In this document: positions 63,190 through 64,000 of the stretch, one piece after another | Layout of the letters: every line of letters starts with the position of its first letter | How positions within the stretch are numbered: the stretch's first letter is position 1 | Origin: Microbispora bryophytorum | Lineage (GTDB): Bacteria > Actinomycetota > Actinomycetes > Streptosporangiales > Streptosporangiaceae | DNA: 64,000 bases | Assembly: GCF_006874465.1 (NCBI RefSeq) | Contig: NZ_VIRL01000022.1 | Location: 62,001-126,000, forward strand | Direction of reading: 5' to 3' | The notes under the pieces: model-generated | What the model was told of the DNA's origin: nothing | The model's database searches: none | What the model saw: the letters and a program-made list of their open reading frames with translations, nothing else | Position numbers and translations under genes: made by a program

Positions 63190-64000
63190 TGTCGCCGACC
63201 ACGGCCGGGATCATCTTCATCGGATCCCTCGTCGTCGCCCTGGTGCTGACGCACCGGCCGCTCGGCGACTACATGTACCGCGTCTACAGCGGCACGAGGC
63301 ACGTGGCCTTCGAGCGAGTGGTCTACCGTCTCATCGGGGTCCGGCCGGACACCGAGCAGCGGTGGAACGTCTACGCCCGCAGCGTGCTCGCCTTCTCGGC
63401 CGTCTCGATCCTGTTTCTCTACGCCTTCCAGCGTCTGCAGGACAAACTGCTGCTGAGCCTCGGCTTTCCCGGGGTGACGGACCACGTGGCGTGGAACACC
63501 GCGGTCAGTTTCGTCACGAACACCAACTGGCAGGCGTACTCGGGTGAGTCCACGATGGGCCACCTGGTGCAGATGGCCGGCCTGGCGGTGCAGAACTTCG
63601 TGTCGGCCGCCGTCGGCATGTGCGTGGCGATCGCCCTGGTGCGCGGTTTCGCCCGCAAACAGACCGACAACCTCGGCAACTTCTGGGTGGACCTGGTCCG
63701 CGGCACGATCCGCATCCTGCTGCCGATCGCGTTCGTCGGGGCGCTCCTCCTGGTGGCCGGCGGCCTGATCCAGAACTTCTCGGGCGTCCACGAGGTCGCC
63801 ACGCTGGCCGGGGGCACGCAGAGCATCACCGGCGGCCCGGTGGCCAGCCAGGAGGTCATCAAGGAGCTCGGCAACAACGGCGGCGGCTTCTACAACGCCA
63901 ATTCCGCCCATCCCTTCGAGAACGCGGCCTCCTGGACGAACTGGCTGGAGATCTTCCTGATCCTCATGCTGCCGTTCGCGCTGCCGCGCACGTTCGGCCG
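63189..64000 (+). CDS. kdpA: Potassium-transporting ATPase subunit KdpA, 3' partial
   Basis: ATG 63189, open to the window end (about 270 of 555 residues). Pore-loop motifs of the superfamily of K transporters are present: [14 protein letters not shown] and [18 protein letters not shown]. It forms the K-selective channel of the high-affinity KdpFABC pump. kdpB and kdpC should follow outside the window. Confidence 0.95.
   Translation, partial: MSPTTAGIIFIGSLVVALVLTHRPLGDYMYRVYSGTRHVAFERVVYRLIGVRPDTEQRWNVYARSVLAFSAVSILFLYAFQRLQDKLLLSLGFPGVTDHVAWNTAVSFVTNTNWQAYSGESTMGHLVQMAGLAVQNFVSAAVGMCVAIALVRGFARKQTDNLGNFWVDLVRGTIRILLPIAFVGALLLVAGGLIQNFSGVHEVATLAGGTQSITGGPVASQEVIKELGNNGGGFYNANSAHPFENAASWTNWLEIFLILMLPFALPRTFG

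Overview
The window is a high-GC (about 70 percent) chromosomal segment. GTG and TTG starts, GTGA/ATGA stop-start overlaps, actinobacterial-type families (Rv1733c-like, SAV_915-like, CGNR, DUF1707, Tat/lipobox peptide-binding protein) and LAL-type LuxR regulators point to an actinomycete, probably of the Streptosporangiaceae type. No rRNA, tRNA or CRISPR array was seen.

Bases 1-16072 hold a catabolic island. It starts with the ATPase genes of an oligopeptide ABC transporter, then an isoaspartyl-peptidase-like Ntn hydrolase, an M55 D-aminopeptidase, 3-methylaspartate ammonia-lyase and a class III CoA transferase, nearly all joined by 4-base overlaps. A Lrp/AsnC regulator is read the other way. 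A second run follows: creatininase-like hydrolase, SDR, M20 and M19 dipeptidases, DUF885 metallohydrolase, two further hydrolases, a MaoC hydratase and a CitE-like lyase. The last two plus the ammonia-lyase and CoA transferase spell out methylaspartate -> mesaconate -> mesaconyl-CoA -> beta-methylmalyl-CoA -> glyoxylate + propionyl-CoA. I infer uptake and stepwise breakdown of an unusual peptide containing (methyl)aspartate.

Bases 16176-24870: an APH-family kinase, a transposase remnant, a small HTH-like protein, a Tox-REase-5-type nuclease toxin candidate on the minus strand, and divergently a CLCA-like von Willebrand A protein with a degenerate protease motif plus a 944-residue protein I do not recognise. 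This trio is the second candidate for an undescribed system.

Bases 25343-34351 are a patchwork of accessory genes: MarR regulator with twin operators, two drug-efflux-type MFS transporters, a YjbR-like protein, a secreted epoxide-hydrolase-like enzyme, an ICL/PEP-mutase family enzyme and an NfsB-like nitroreductase, separated by gene-poor stretches, one with an 8-fold hexamer repeat.

Bases 34802-43099 (minus strand) form a complete second peptide ABC operon: M20 hydrolase, FadR-type GntR regulator, two permeases, two ATPases, alpha/beta hydrolase and a Tat-type lipoprotein binding protein. Next come an orphan Phd antitoxin and an N-terminally truncated TnpB with IS605-type end hairpins, then two esterases.

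Bases 46136-57629: a HAD remnant, a PASTA lipoprotein, a secreted GH39-like glycosidase under LacI-type operators, an orphan histidine kinase, a giant LuxR regulator, a CorA remnant, an Rv1733c-like membrane protein, and a lysA-like decarboxylase coupled to an AsnC regulator. Bases 57942-64000: an APC-type permease, a quinone-oxidoreductase-like enzyme, a CGNR regulator, DUF1707 and HicB-like remnants, a SAV_915-like protein, and the start of a kdp potassium operon (a small membrane peptide, kdpF, and kdpA running off the window). A 25-base element is shared by the upstream regions of the APC permease and kdp.
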